Source of the DNA: Mycolicibacterium monacense
GTDB taxonomy: Bacteria; Actinomycetota; Actinomycetes; Mycobacteriales; Mycobacteriaceae
Length of the DNA: 64,000 bases
NCBI RefSeq assembly: GCF_010731575.1
Contig: NZ_AP022617.1
Span: forward strand, 5,704,001-5,768,000
Direction: 5' to 3'
This document shows, in pieces, positions 33,640-42,426 of this stretch. Position 1 is the first letter of the stretch, and each line of letters opens with the position of its first letter. The notes beneath the pieces are model-generated. The model saw only the letters and a program-made list of their open reading frames with translations, was not told where the DNA came from and searched no databases. A program made the position numbers and the translations under genes.

Positions 33640-34733
33640 ACCGGGGTGTCGGCCAGTTCGCGGCCGATGCGAAGCAACTGTCCCGTCGCGCCGCCGACCG
33701 CGAACTCGGTTTGCTTGGCCGCCAGGAAGTACCGGTGGATCGGGTGGTCGGTGTCGATGCCGACGCCCCCGTGCACGTGTACCGCGGTGTGCGCGACGCG
33801 GTGCCCGGCCTCGGCCGCCCAGAACGCCGCACTCGCCACGTCGATGTCGGCGGGCAGCCCCTCCGAGACGCGCCACGCCGCCTGGGTCAGGGTCAGGCGC
33901 AGGCCCTTGATGTCGATGTAGCCGTCGGCGAGCCGCTGCGAGACCGCCTGGAAGCTGCCGATCGGCCGCTCGAACTGTTCACGTTCACGGGCGTAGGTGG
34001 CGGTCAGTTCCAGCGCCCGTTCCAGCACCCCGAGCTGCAATGCCGCGCGGCCGAGACCATGCCGCAGGGTCAACCACGCCAACGCCTCGGCGCCACCGAC
34101 GACGCGCGAACCGTCGACCTCGACCCCCGAGAGTTCCAGGTGGCCGACGCTGCCGTGTCCGGTGGTGTCCAGTGCGCTCACCGTCACGCCGGAGTCGCCC
34201 GCGGCGACCAGGAAGACCTTCACGCCACCGTCGGTCTCAGCCGGAACCAGGAACGCATCGGCCATCGGGCCGAAGGGCACCAGGGTGCGCGAACCCGTGA
34301 GTCGGTAGCCGGAACCGTCGGGCTGAGCCTGCACCGGACCCTGTCCCATCTCGCCCTCGAGCGCTATGGTCAGAACCTTCTCACCCGCTATGGCCGGGCG
34401 CGCCCAATCCTGTTGTAGCCGAGTCGAACCGGATTCCGCTATCGCTCCGGCGGCGAGCACCACCGATTCCAGATACGGCACCGCGGACAGCTGGCGGCCC
34501 AGCGCGATGAGCACGGCCACCTCCTCGAGAACCCCGAACCCGCCGCCGCCCAACGCCTCCGGCGCCGTTGTGGACAGCGCGTCCGCGTCGATCAGCTTGC
34601 GCCACAGATCGCGGTCGAAACGTTGCTCGAGACCGTCGAGGTCACGCTGATGCTCAGGGGTGCACACCGATTCGGTGATGGTGCGCACCAGGCCGCCGAG
34701 ATCGGCTGCGGCTTCAGGTCTTGAAAAGTCCAT
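33636..34733 (-). CDS. fadE27: Acyl-CoA dehydrogenase subunit FadE27 (ChsE5)
   Basis: 365 residues, acyl-CoA dehydrogenase fold: FDRDLWRKLIDADALSTTAP, GLGRAALQLGVLERALELTA and AAFWAAEAGHRVAHTAVHVH in the C-terminal helical domain. The steroid-type FadE proteins work as alpha2-beta2 complexes in which one subunit lacks part of the FAD or catalytic apparatus; FadE27 pairs with FadE26. The complex introduces the first double bond in the CoA-activated side chain. It lies 15 nt after fadE26 and overlaps fadD17. Confidence 0.93.
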   Translation of the reverse strand: MDFSRPEAAADLGGLVRTITESVCTPEHQRDLDGLEQRFDRDLWRKLIDADALSTTAPEALGGGGFGVLEEVAVLIALGRQLSAVPYLESVVLAAGAIAESGSTRLQQDWARPAIAGEKVLTIALEGEMGQGPVQAQPDGSGYRLTGSRTLVPFGPMADAFLVPAETDGGVKVFLVAAGDSGVTVSALDTTGHGSVGHLELSGVEVDGSRVVGGAEALAWLTLRHGLGRAALQLGVLERALELTATYAREREQFERPIGSFQAVSQRLADGYIDIKGLRLTLTQAAWRVSEGLPADIDVASAAFWAAEAGHRVAHTAVHVHGGVGIDTDHPIHRYFLAAKQTEFAVGGATGQLLRIGRELADTPV

Positions 34734-34748
34734 GTGAAATCTCCGCTC

Positions 34749-35927
34749 TTACCGGTTGACCCGGGGCAGGCCGAGCGCGACCATGCCGATGATGTCGCGC
34801 TGGATCTCGTTGGTGCCGCCACCGAACGTCAGGATCAGGCACGACCGGTGCATCCGCTCGACGCGGCCGCGCAGCAGCGCGCCGGGGGAGTTGGGGCGCA
34901 ACGTGGCCGCGGTGCCCAGCACCTCCATCAGCAGGCGGTAGGCCTCGGTGGCCAACTCGGTGCCGAAGACCTTGGCCGCCGATGCGTCGGCCGGCGACGG
35001 CGCCGCCTCGGTGGAGGCGAGCTCCCAGTTGATCAGTTTGAGGACTTCGGCTTTGGCGTGCACGCGGGCCAGGTTCAGCTGCACCCACTCGGAGTCGATC
35101 AGCCGTCGGCCGTGGGCGTCCTTGGTGTTCTGCGCCCACTCCCGCACCCCGTCGAGCGCGACGAAGATCGGCTGCGCGGACACCAGCGCGACGCGCTCGT
35201 GGTTGAGCTGATTGGTGACCAGCTTCCAGCCCGCGTTCTCCTCGCCGACCAGATTCGACACCGGCACCCGGACGTCCTGGTAATAGGTGGCGCTGGTGTC
35301 CACACCCGACATCGTGTGCACCGGTGTCCAGGAGAATCCCTCGGCGGTGGTCGGCACGATCAGCATCGAGATGCCGCGGTGCTTCTTGGCTTCGGGATTG
35401 GTCCGCACCGCCAACCAGACGTAGTCGGCGTAGGCGATCAGCGACGTCCACATCTTCTGGCCGTTGATGACGTAGTCGTCACCGTCGCGTACCGCGGTGG
35501 TGCGCAGCGACGCGAGGTCGGTGCCCGCACCGGGTTCGGAGTAACCGATCGAGAAGTGCAGATCTCCCGACGCGATCTTGGGCAGGAAGAACTTCTTCTG
35601 GTCCTCGGTGCCGAACGCCATGATCGTCGGCGCGACGCTGTTGATCGTCAGGAACGGCACCGGCACGTTCGCGATCGCGGCCTCGTCGTTGAAGATCAGG
35701 CCGTCCATCGGCGGGCGCGCCTGGCCGCCGAACTCCTTGGGCCACGACAGCGTCAGCCAGCCGTCCTTGCCCATCTGCGCGACCGTCTCGCGATAGACGT
35801 TGCCGCGGCCCATCTCACCGTCGTTGCTCGCCAGGGCCTCGGCGCGCTCGGGCGTCATGAGTTTGGTGAAGTACGACCGCAGTTCGCGGCGCAACTCCTC
35901 CTGCTCGGGGGTGTAGCCGATCCGCAT
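34749..35927 (-). CDS. fadE26: Acyl-CoA dehydrogenase subunit FadE26 (ChsE4)
   Basis: 392 residues: MRIGYTPEQEELRRELRSYF N-terminal helix bundle, flavin region HFSIGYSEPGAGTDLASLRT and DYVINGQKMWTSLIAYADYV, then GREMB-type tail LTFGGGTNEIQRDIIGMVAL, which holds the conserved FAD/CoA contact (GGGTNEIQR). Partner of FadE27 in oxidation of 3-oxo-cholestenoyl-CoA. ATG 35927 is chosen because GAGGA lies at proper distance and the protein then starts as family members do. The KstR operator is 60 bp upstream. Confidence 0.95.
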   Translation of the reverse strand: MRIGYTPEQEELRRELRSYFTKLMTPERAEALASNDGEMGRGNVYRETVAQMGKDGWLTLSWPKEFGGQARPPMDGLIFNDEAAIANVPVPFLTINSVAPTIMAFGTEDQKKFFLPKIASGDLHFSIGYSEPGAGTDLASLRTTAVRDGDDYVINGQKMWTSLIAYADYVWLAVRTNPEAKKHRGISMLIVPTTAEGFSWTPVHTMSGVDTSATYYQDVRVPVSNLVGEENAGWKLVTNQLNHERVALVSAQPIFVALDGVREWAQNTKDAHGRRLIDSEWVQLNLARVHAKAEVLKLINWELASTEAAPSPADASAAKVFGTELATEAYRLLMEVLGTAATLRPNSPGALLRGRVERMHRSCLILTFGGGTNEIQRDIIGMVALGLPRVNR

Positions 35928-35987
35928 CGCGCCGTCCTCACTGTGCCGCTTCTGGGTGTGCCCCGGGGGCCTCCCGCTCCACCCGGT

Positions 35988-36001
35988 TGTAACACGTTCT
36001 A
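35988..36001. promoter_or_regulatory. KstR operator between fadE26 and fdxD
   Basis: TGTAACACGTTCTA fits TnnAACnnGTTnnA and is identical to the site at 29284. It lies between divergent fadE26 (60 bp) and fdxD (105 bp). Confidence 0.9.
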
Positions 36002-36049
36002 GTCTTGGGGTCCAGACCGGTGTTGTGCACACGCCGCCCCGGCGGGTCG

Positions 36050-36055
36050 TATTCT
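36050..36055 (+). promoter_or_regulatory. -10 element of the fdxD-hsd4A unit
   Basis: TATTCT fits TANNNT; the start would be near 36062, giving a 45-nt leader with a strong GCGAGGAGG ribosome site before ATG 36107. No good -35 was seen. Confidence 0.4.
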
Positions 36056-36106
36056 GACCCCGAAGTTCGGGCGGACGGTCCGCACAGCTGTCGCGAGGAG
36101 GTTGTC

Positions 36107-36298
36107 ATGCGAGTGGAAGTCGACCGGGATCGCTGTGAAGGCAATGCGGTCTGCGTGGGAATTGCCCCGGACCTGTTCGATCTGGACGACGACGATTACG
36201 CCGTCGTCAAGCAGGATCCGGTGCCCGCCGGCATGGAGGACCTGGCCGAGCAGGCGATCGCCGAGTGCCCGCGCGCAGCCCTGAACCGCAGAGACTAG
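36107..36298 (+). CDS. fdxD: Ferredoxin FdxD, [3Fe-4S] type
   Basis: 63 residues with three cluster cysteines, Cys10 and Cys16 (CEGNAVC, the CxxNxxC form) and Cys54 (AECPRAA), where a fourth ligand is missing, as in mycobacterial [3Fe-4S] ferredoxins that serve P450s. Start ATG 36107 follows a strong GCGAGGAGG. Counterpart of Rv3503c; probable electron donor for CYP142 or CYP125, inferred from co-regulation. It is 13 nt from hsd4A. Confidence 0.94.
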   Translation: MRVEVDRDRCEGNAVCVGIAPDLFDLDDDDYAVVKQDPVPAGMEDLAEQAIAECPRAALNRRD

Positions 36299-36311
36299 AG
36301 GTATTCATAAA

Positions 36312-37232
36312 GTGACGACTCCCAGCACCGACCTGACCGATCTGTCCGGCCGCGTCGCCGTCGTGACGGGCGCCGCCGCCGGGCTGGGGCGCGCCGAGGC
36401 GATCGGCCTGGCCGCCGCCGGCGCCACCGTGGTCGTCAACGACATGGCCGCCGCCCTGGACGCCTCCGACGTCCTCGACGAGATCGCCGCCGCCGGCTCC
36501 AAAGGGATCGCGGTCGCCGGTGACATCAGCCAGCGTTCGACCGCCGACGAACTGGTCGAGACCGCCGAAGGGCTGGGCGGTTTGAACGTCGTCGTCAACA
36601 ACGCGGGCATCACGCGCGACCGCATCCTGTTCAACATGTCCGACGAGGAGTGGGACGCAGTGATCGCGGTCCACCTGCGTGGACATTTCCTGCTGACGCG
36701 CAACGCCGCCACCTACTGGCGGGCGAAGGCGAAGGCCGGCGACGGCACGGTGTACGGCCGCATCGTCAACACCTCGTCGGAGGCGGGCCTCTCGGGTCCG
36801 GTGGGCCAGCCCAACTACGGGGCGGCCAAGGCGGGCATCACCGCGTTGACCCTGTCGGCGGCCCGCGCGCTGGACCGGTTCGGGGTCCGCGCCAATGCGA
36901 TCGCGCCGCGGGCCAGGACCGCGATGACCGCGGGTGTGTTCGGCGATGCGCCCGACACGACCGGCGGGGTCGACCCGCTGTCGACCGACCACGTGGTGAC
37001 TTTGGTGCGGTTCCTGGCCTCTCCGGCGTCGGAAGGGGTCAACGGGCAGCTGTTCATCGTCTACGGCCCGAAGGTGACGTTGGTGGCGGCACCCGTCGCG
37101 GAGGCGCACTTCGCGGCGGAATCCGACGCGTGGGACCTCGGGGACCTGACTGAGACGTTGCGGGGGTACTTTGCTGATCGCGACCCCGAACGTGGATTCT
37201 CGGCCACTGCGCTGATGGAGTCGCGAGACTGA
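36312..37232 (+). CDS. hsd4A: 17-beta-hydroxysteroid/3-hydroxyacyl-CoA dehydrogenase Hsd4A
   Basis: 306 residues, SDR fold with TGAAAGLGRAEA cofactor turn, NNAGITRDRILFN, Ser in NTSSEAG and YGAAK (catalytic Tyr and Lys). The C-terminal 80 residues (FLASPASEGVNGQLFIVYGP and beyond) follow the pattern of the dehydrogenase part of peroxisomal multifunctional enzyme type 2. Counterpart of Rv3502c; relatives oxidise the 3-hydroxyacyl-CoA of the side chain and 17-hydroxysteroids. GTG 36312 lies 13 nt after fdxD. Followed by the mce4 promoter region. Confidence 0.92.
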   Translation: MTTPSTDLTDLSGRVAVVTGAAAGLGRAEAIGLAAAGATVVVNDMAAALDASDVLDEIAAAGSKGIAVAGDISQRSTADELVETAEGLGGLNVVVNNAGITRDRILFNMSDEEWDAVIAVHLRGHFLLTRNAATYWRAKAKAGDGTVYGRIVNTSSEAGLSGPVGQPNYGAAKAGITALTLSAARALDRFGVRANAIAPRARTAMTAGVFGDAPDTTGGVDPLSTDHVVTLVRFLASPASEGVNGQLFIVYGPKVTLVAAPVAEAHFAAESDAWDLGDLTETLRGYFADRDPERGFSATALMESRD

Positions 37233-37262
37233 CAGTCTTGGTTGTCACGCCCGGATTCAAGA

Positions 37263-37276
37263 TAGAACACGTTACA
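37263..37276. promoter_or_regulatory. KstR operator 1 of the mce4 promoter
   Basis: TAGAACACGTTACA fits TnnAACnnGTTnnA; identical to the kshA site. It lies 230 bp upstream of yrbE4A and about 70 bp upstream of the -35 element. Confidence 0.88.
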
Positions 37277-37343
37277 GAATGACTTGGATCACACTTGCTT
37301 TGACCTGCGTAAATATCCCACTGACGACGGATTTCGTCGTTCT

Positions 37344-37373
37344 TTGACACCGCGAACGTGTTCTAGTTAATAT
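37344..37373 (+). promoter_or_regulatory. mce4 operon promoter
   Basis: A perfect TTGACA -35 (37344-37349), 18-bp spacer and TAATAT -10 (37368-37373). The second KstR-like site (37352-37365) fills the spacer, so bound repressor would exclude RNA polymerase. The leader to yrbE4A would be about 115 nt. Confidence 0.6.
37352..37365. promoter_or_regulatory. KstR operator 2, degenerate, inside the mce4 promoter
   Basis: GCGAACGTGTTCTA matches AACnnGTTnnA but has G in place of the first T. It sits exactly between the -35 and -10 elements of the mce4 promoter. Confidence 0.65.
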
Positions 37374-37493
37374 GATCCGGCTCACTGAGCGCAACGTCCG
37401 AACCAGGGGTGGGAAGGCCGTCCCGGCGAAAATTCACCAGATCTTCGCCGCGACCGGAGTTCGCCGCACCCCACCCCGAGAACGGAGCCGAGG

Positions 37494-38258
37494 TTGATCG
37501 AACAGCTCGCGGCACCGGCCCGGGCGGTGGGCGGATTCGTCGATATGTCCATCGACACTTTCGTGAAGATGTTCCGCAGGCCGTTCCAGTTCCGGGAGTT
37601 CCTCGACCAGACGTGGATGATCGCGCGGGTCTCGTTGATCCCGACGCTGCTGGTCGCCATCCCCTTCACGGTTCTGGTGGCGTTCACGCTCAACATCCTG
37701 CTGCGCGAGATCGGTGCCGCCGATCTGTCGGGCGCCGGCACCGCCTTCGGCACCATCACCCAGCTCGGTCCGGTTGTCACGGTGCTCGTCGTGGCCGGAG
37801 CGGGTGCCACCGCCATCTGCGCCGACCTGGGCGCCCGCACGATCCGCGAAGAGATCGACGCGATGCGCGTCCTGGGCATCGACCCGATCCAGCGCCTCGT
37901 GGTGCCCCGCGTGCTGGCCTCGACGTTCGTCGCGCTGCTGCTCAACGGATTGGTGTGTGCGATCGGCCTGGCCGGCGGGTACGTGTTCTCGGTCTTCCTG
38001 CAGGGCGTGAACCCGGGCGCCTTCATCAACGGGCTGACGGTGCTCACCGGGTTGGGCGAGTTGGTGCTGGCCGAGATCAAGGCGCTGCTGTTCGGCGTGG
38101 TCGCCGGGCTGGTCGGCTGCTACCGCGGACTGACCGTCCAGGGCGGCCCCAAGGGTGTGGGCATCGCCGTGAACGAGACCGTGGTCTACGCCTTCATCTG
38201 CCTGTTCGTCATCAACGTGATCATGACCGCTGTCGGCGTCCGGGTCCTGGTGCGGTAG
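37494..38258 (+). CDS. yrbE4A: MCE-system permease YrbE4A
   Basis: 254 residues with about five membrane spans, MlaE family: FRQFQFREFLDQ-type amphipathic start (PFQFREFLDQTWMIARVSLI), TFGTITQLGPVVTVLVVAGA, ARTIREEIDAMRVLGIDPIQ (the conserved EEID cytosolic loop that contacts the ATPase) and VGCYRGLTVQGGPKGVGIAV. Forms the inner-membrane channel of the Mce4 sterol importer with YrbE4B; the ATPase MceG is encoded elsewhere. Start TTG 37494 after GGAGCCGAGG. Same length as Rv3501c. Confidence 0.95.
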   Translation: MIEQLAAPARAVGGFVDMSIDTFVKMFRRPFQFREFLDQTWMIARVSLIPTLLVAIPFTVLVAFTLNILLREIGAADLSGAGTAFGTITQLGPVVTVLVVAGAGATAICADLGARTIREEIDAMRVLGIDPIQRLVVPRVLASTFVALLLNGLVCAIGLAGGYVFSVFLQGVNPGAFINGLTVLTGLGELVLAEIKALLFGVVAGLVGCYRGLTVQGGPKGVGIAVNETVVYAFICLFVINVIMTAVGVRVLVR

Positions 38259-38292
38259 CAACCATGGGCATTCACGCGAATAAGACGGCATC

Positions 38293-39135
38293 ATGAGTTT
38301 CGACGCGACAGTTCGACTGCGCCGCGTCTTCCGCTGGGTGCCCGGCGCGGTGGACACCGTGGGTGAGCAGGCGCTCTTCTACGGCGAGACGATTCGTTAC
38401 ATCCCCAACGCGCTGACCCGGTACCGCAAGGAGACCATCCGGCTCATCGCCGAGATGACGATGGGCGCCGGCGCGTTGGTGATGATCGGCGGCACGGTCG
38501 GTGTCGCGGCGTTCCTCACGTTGGCCTCCGGCGGTGTGATCGCCGTTCAGGGCTACTCGTCGCTCGGCAACATCGGTATCGAGGCGCTGACCGGATTCCT
38601 GTCGGCCTTCCTCAACGTCCGCATCGTCGCGCCGGTCATCGCCGGGATCGCGCTGGCAGCCACGATCGGCGCGGGCACCACCGCGCAACTGGGCGCCATG
38701 CGCGTCGCCGAGGAGATCGACGCCGTGGAGACGATGGCCGTGCACTCGGTGTCGTATCTGGTCTCGACGCGTCTGATGGCCGGGTTGATCGCGATCGTCC
38801 CGCTGTACTCCCTGTCCGTGCTCGCCGCGTTCTTCGCCGCACGATTCACGACGGTGTTCATCAACGGACAGTCCGCCGGCCTCTACGACCACTACTTCAA
38901 CACGTTCCTGGTGCCCAGTGACCTGCTGTGGTCGTTCCTGCAGGCCATCGTCATGTCGATCGCGGTGATGCTCGTGCACACCTACTACGGCTACAACGCC
39001 TCGGGCGGGCCGGTCGGGGTCGGTATCGCCGTCGGCCAGGCCGTGCGGACGTCGCTGATCGTGGTCGTCACCATCACCCTGTTCATCTCGCTCGCCGTCT
39101 ACGGCGCCTCCGGCAACTTCAACCTGTCGGGGTAG
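38293..39135 (+). CDS. yrbE4B: MCE-system permease YrbE4B
   Basis: 280 residues, second MlaE-family permease: ALTRYRKETIRLIAEMTMGA, GALVMIGGTVGVAAFLTLAS, AMRVAEEIDAVETMAVHSVS (EEIDA loop), and HTYYGYNASGGPVGVGIAVG. About five to six spans. Pairs with YrbE4A in the Mce4 steroid transporter. ATG 38293 lies 34 nt after yrbE4A. Same length as Rv3500c. Confidence 0.95.
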   Translation: MSFDATVRLRRVFRWVPGAVDTVGEQALFYGETIRYIPNALTRYRKETIRLIAEMTMGAGALVMIGGTVGVAAFLTLASGGVIAVQGYSSLGNIGIEALTGFLSAFLNVRIVAPVIAGIALAATIGAGTTAQLGAMRVAEEIDAVETMAVHSVSYLVSTRLMAGLIAIVPLYSLSVLAAFFAARFTTVFINGQSAGLYDHYFNTFLVPSDLLWSFLQAIVMSIAVMLVHTYYGYNASGGPVGVGIAVGQAVRTSLIVVVTITLFISLAVYGASGNFNLSG

Positions 39136-39138
39136 GCG

Positions 39139-40341
39139 ATGCCAGATATCGACGCAAAGCGCAGTCACGTACGCATCGCCGCCGCGATCATGGCGTCGAT
39201 CATCGTCGCCGCCGCGGTGTTCACCTACCTGTCGTACACCGCGGCGTTCACCTCGACCGACACCGTCACCGTCTTCTCACCGCGCGCCGGGCTGGTCATG
39301 GAGACCGATGCGAAGGTCAAGTACCGCGGCATCCAGATCGGCAAGGTCAAGGAGATCGAGTACGCCGGGGACCAGGCGAAGCTGACCCTGGCCATCCGCA
39401 GCGACGAGATGAAGTACATCCCGGCCAACGCCCCCGTGCGCATCGCGGGTACGACGGTGTTCGGCGCCAAGGCCGTCGAGTTCATCCCGCCGGAGAAGGC
39501 GCAGCAGACGTCGTTGCGGCCCGGGGCCGAAGTGCAGGCCTCCGACGTCCAACTCGAGGTCAACACGCTGTTCCAGACCCTGACCGATGTGCTCGGCAAG
39601 ATCGACCCGATCAACCTCAACGCCACCATCAGCGCGCTGGGGGAGGGCTTACGCGGTAACGGCGACGATGTGGGCGCCCTGCTCGAGGGCCTCAATTACT
39701 ACGTGGCGCGGCTGAACCCGAAGCTGCCCACACTGCAGGAGGACTTCCGCAGGGCCGCCGAGGTGACCAACATCTACGGCGACGCCGGCCCGGACATCGC
39801 GCGGATCCTCGACAACGCCCCGACGATCAGCAACACGATCGTCGACCAGCAGGACAACCTCAATGCGACACTGCTGGCCGCCACGGGTCTGGCCAACAAC
39901 GGCACCGCCACGCTGGAACCGGCCGCCGACAACTACATCGCGGCGATCCAGCGGTTGCGGGCGCCGTTGAAGGTGGCCGGTGAGTACTCCCCGGTGATCG
40001 GCTGCGTGCTCAAGGGCACCGCCGTCGCCGTCGAGCGGTTCGCCCCGATCATCGGCGGTATCCGGCCGGGCCTGTTCGTGTCCTCGAACTTCCTCCCCGG
40101 CTCACCGGCGTACACGTACCCGGAGAGCCTGCCCATCGTCAACGCCTCCGGCGGTCCCAACTGCCGCGGCCTGCCGGACGTGCCCAACAAGCAGTACGGC
40201 GGCTCCTGGTACCACACCCCGTTCGTGGTCACCGACAACGCCTATGTGCCGTACCAGCCGAACACCGAGCTGCAGTTCGACGCTCCCTCGACGCTGCAGT
40301 TCCTGTTCAACGGCGCGTTCGCGGAGAAGGACGAGTACTGA
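39139..40341 (+). CDS. mce4A: Mce4A, MCE-domain subunit of the steroid importer
   Basis: 400 residues, the length of Rv3499c. One N-terminal span (IAAAIMASIIVAAAVFTYLS), MCE domain about 40-115 (FSPRAGLVMETDAKVKYRGI, the MlaD-like beta barrel), then a long helical region that in Mce complexes forms a tunnel across the periplasm, and a C-terminal tail with paired Cys (NASGGPNCRGLP, VIGCVLKG). Six such subunits (A-F) assemble as a hexamer. It overlaps mce4B by 1 nt. Confidence 0.95.
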   Translation: MPDIDAKRSHVRIAAAIMASIIVAAAVFTYLSYTAAFTSTDTVTVFSPRAGLVMETDAKVKYRGIQIGKVKEIEYAGDQAKLTLAIRSDEMKYIPANAPVRIAGTTVFGAKAVEFIPPEKAQQTSLRPGAEVQASDVQLEVNTLFQTLTDVLGKIDPINLNATISALGEGLRGNGDDVGALLEGLNYYVARLNPKLPTLQEDFRRAAEVTNIYGDAGPDIARILDNAPTISNTIVDQQDNLNATLLAATGLANNGTATLEPAADNYIAAIQRLRAPLKVAGEYSPVIGCVLKGTAVAVERFAPIIGGIRPGLFVSSNFLPGSPAYTYPESLPIVNASGGPNCRGLPDVPNKQYGGSWYHTPFVVTDNAYVPYQPNTELQFDAPSTLQFLFNGAFAEKDEY

Positions 40342-41375
40342 TGAAGCGCGACGGAAACCTGCTCAACGTCGGCATCTTCACCGTGGTGATGCTGCTGGTC
40401 GCGGCGGCGCTCGTCGTGGTGTTCGGCGAGTTCCGGTTCGCCTCGGGCAACTCGTATCACGCCAACTTCACCGAGGCGTCGCGGCTGAAGGCCGGACAGG
40501 ACGTGCGGATCGCCGGCGTTCCGGTCGGCACGGTGAAGGACGTCAAACTCAACGAGGACAACACCGTCGACGTCGCATTCGACGTCAGCGACAAGTACCA
40601 GCTCTACACCTCGACCAGGGCCGTCGTCCGCTACGAGAACCTGGTCGGCGACCGTTATCTCGAGATCACCAGTGGGCCGGGCGAACTGCGGAAGCTGCCG
40701 CCCGGGTCGACCATCCCCAAGCAGAACACCCAGCCGGCACTCGACCTCGACGCGCTGTTGGGCGGGCTGCGCCCGGTGCTCAAGGGTCTCGACGGCGCGA
40801 AGGTCAACGAGCTCAGCAGCGCGGTGATCGAACTCCTGCAGGGACAGGGCGGTGCGCTGTCGAACCTGTTGGCGACCACCGGCTCGTTCAGCCAGAACCT
40901 GGCCGCCCGCGAGCAGCTCATCGGAGACGTGATCACGAACCTCAACACCGTGCTGGGCACCGTCGACGAGAAGGGTGCTCAGTTCGACGCGAGCGTCGAC
41001 CGGCTGCAGCAGCTGATCACCGGGCTCGCACAGGGACGGGACCCGATCGCGGGTGCCATCGAACCGCTCGCCACCGCGGAGAACGATCTGACCGAGATGC
41101 TGGAGGTGTCCCGGCGACCCCTGCAGGGTGTCATCGAGAACGCGCGGCCGCTGGCCCAGGCCCTCGACAACCGGAAGGCCGATGTCAACAAGGTGATCGA
41201 ACCGCTCGCCGAGAACTACCTGCGGCTCAACGCCCTCGGCGCCTACGGGTCCTTCTTCAACATCTTCTATTGCTCGACCCGGCTGAAGATCAACGGTCCC
41301 GCCGGTAGCGACATCCTGATCCCGGTCGGTGGCCCGCCGGATCCGTCCAAGGGGAGGTGCTCCGAAAATGGCTAG
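40341..41375 (+). CDS. mce4B: Mce4B, MCE-domain subunit
   Basis: 344 residues. N-terminal span LLNVGIFTVVMLLVAAALVV, MCE domain about 38-120 (FTEASRLKAGQDVRIAGVPV), helical repeat region (LLATTGSFSQNLAAREQLIG, LQQLITGLAQGRDPIAGAIE) and a short C-terminal tail with a lone Cys pair. ATG 40341 shares its first base with the mce4A stop (TGATG). Ends in an 8-nt overlap with mce4C. Confidence 0.95.
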   Translation: MKRDGNLLNVGIFTVVMLLVAAALVVVFGEFRFASGNSYHANFTEASRLKAGQDVRIAGVPVGTVKDVKLNEDNTVDVAFDVSDKYQLYTSTRAVVRYENLVGDRYLEITSGPGELRKLPPGSTIPKQNTQPALDLDALLGGLRPVLKGLDGAKVNELSSAVIELLQGQGGALSNLLATTGSFSQNLAAREQLIGDVITNLNTVLGTVDEKGAQFDASVDRLQQLITGLAQGRDPIAGAIEPLATAENDLTEMLEVSRRPLQGVIENARPLAQALDNRKADVNKVIEPLAENYLRLNALGAYGSFFNIFYCSTRLKINGPAGSDILIPVGGPPDPSKGRCSENG

Positions 41376-42426
41376 ACCCGACAGCACCAATCCGCTCCGC
41401 ACCGGAATCTTCGGCATCGTCCTGGTGACCTGCCTGGTGCTGGTGTCGTTCGGCTACACCGGCCTGCCGTTCTTCCCGCAGGGCAAGTCGTACGAGGCGT
41501 ACTTCACCGACGCCGGCGGGATCACGCCCGGCAACGACGTGAACGTCTCCGGTATCACGGTCGGCAAGGTCGACGGCGTGGAACTTGCCGGCGACGCGGC
41601 CAAGGTGAATTTCACCGTCGACCGCGAGGTGCGGGTCGGGGACCAGTCGATGGTCGCGATCAAGACCGACACCGTGCTCGGTGAGAAATCGCTGTCGGTC
41701 ACGCCGCAGGGCGCCGGCTCGTCGACGGTGATCCCGTTGGGGCGCACCACAACCCCGTACACGCTCAACACCGCGCTGCAGGACCTCGGCCAGAACGTCG
41801 GCGAGTTGGACAAGCCGCGGTTCGAGCAGGCGCTGGCCACACTGACCGACTCGCTGCGCGAAGCCACCCCTGCGCTGCGCGGCGCGCTCGACGGCATCAC
41901 CGATCTGTCCCGCAGCATCAACGAGCGCGACGAGGCGCTCGAGCAGTTGCTCGGCCACGCCAAGCGGGTCTCGGACACGCTGGCGCAGCGGGCCGGTCAG
42001 GTCAACCAGCTGATCACCGACGGCAACCTGCTCTTCGCCGCACTCGACGAGCGGCGCCAGGCGCTGAGCAACCTGATCGCCGGGATCGACGATGTGTCAG
42101 AACAACTGTCGGGGTTCGTCAACGACAACCGCCGCGAGTTCCGGCCCGCGCTCGAGAAGCTCAACCTGGTGATGGACAACCTGCTCGAGCGTCGCGAGCA
42201 CATCGGGGAGGCCCTGCGCAGACTGCCGCCGTACGCGACCGCGCTCGGCGAGGTCGTCGGTTCGGGACCCGGCTTCCAGATCAACCTGTACGGCCTGCCG
42301 CCTGCCCCCATCGCCGAAGTCCTGCTGGACACCTACTTCCAGCCCGGCAAACTGCCGGACAGCCTGTCGGACCTGCTTCGCGGATACATCTCGGAGCGCA
42401 TGATCATCAGGCCGAAGTCGCCATGA
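41368..42426 (+). CDS. mce4C: Mce4C, MCE-domain subunit
   Basis: 352 residues. Start ATG 41368 lies in the 8-nt overlap ATGGCTAG with the mce4B stop, preceded by GGGGAGG. Span at about 10-30 (LRTGIFGIVLVTCLVLVSFG), MCE domain about 38-120 (YFTDAGGITPGNDVNVSGIT), long helices with coiled-coil character (LLGHAKRVSDTLAQRAGQVN, ERRQALSNLIAGIDDVSEQL). Ends in ATGA overlap with mce4D. Confidence 0.95.
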   Translation: MARPDSTNPLRTGIFGIVLVTCLVLVSFGYTGLPFFPQGKSYEAYFTDAGGITPGNDVNVSGITVGKVDGVELAGDAAKVNFTVDREVRVGDQSMVAIKTDTVLGEKSLSVTPQGAGSSTVIPLGRTTTPYTLNTALQDLGQNVGELDKPRFEQALATLTDSLREATPALRGALDGITDLSRSINERDEALEQLLGHAKRVSDTLAQRAGQVNQLITDGNLLFAALDERRQALSNLIAGIDDVSEQLSGFVNDNRREFRPALEKLNLVMDNLLERREHIGEALRRLPPYATALGEVVGSGPGFQINLYGLPPAPIAEVLLDTYFQPGKLPDSLSDLLRGYISERMIIRPKSP

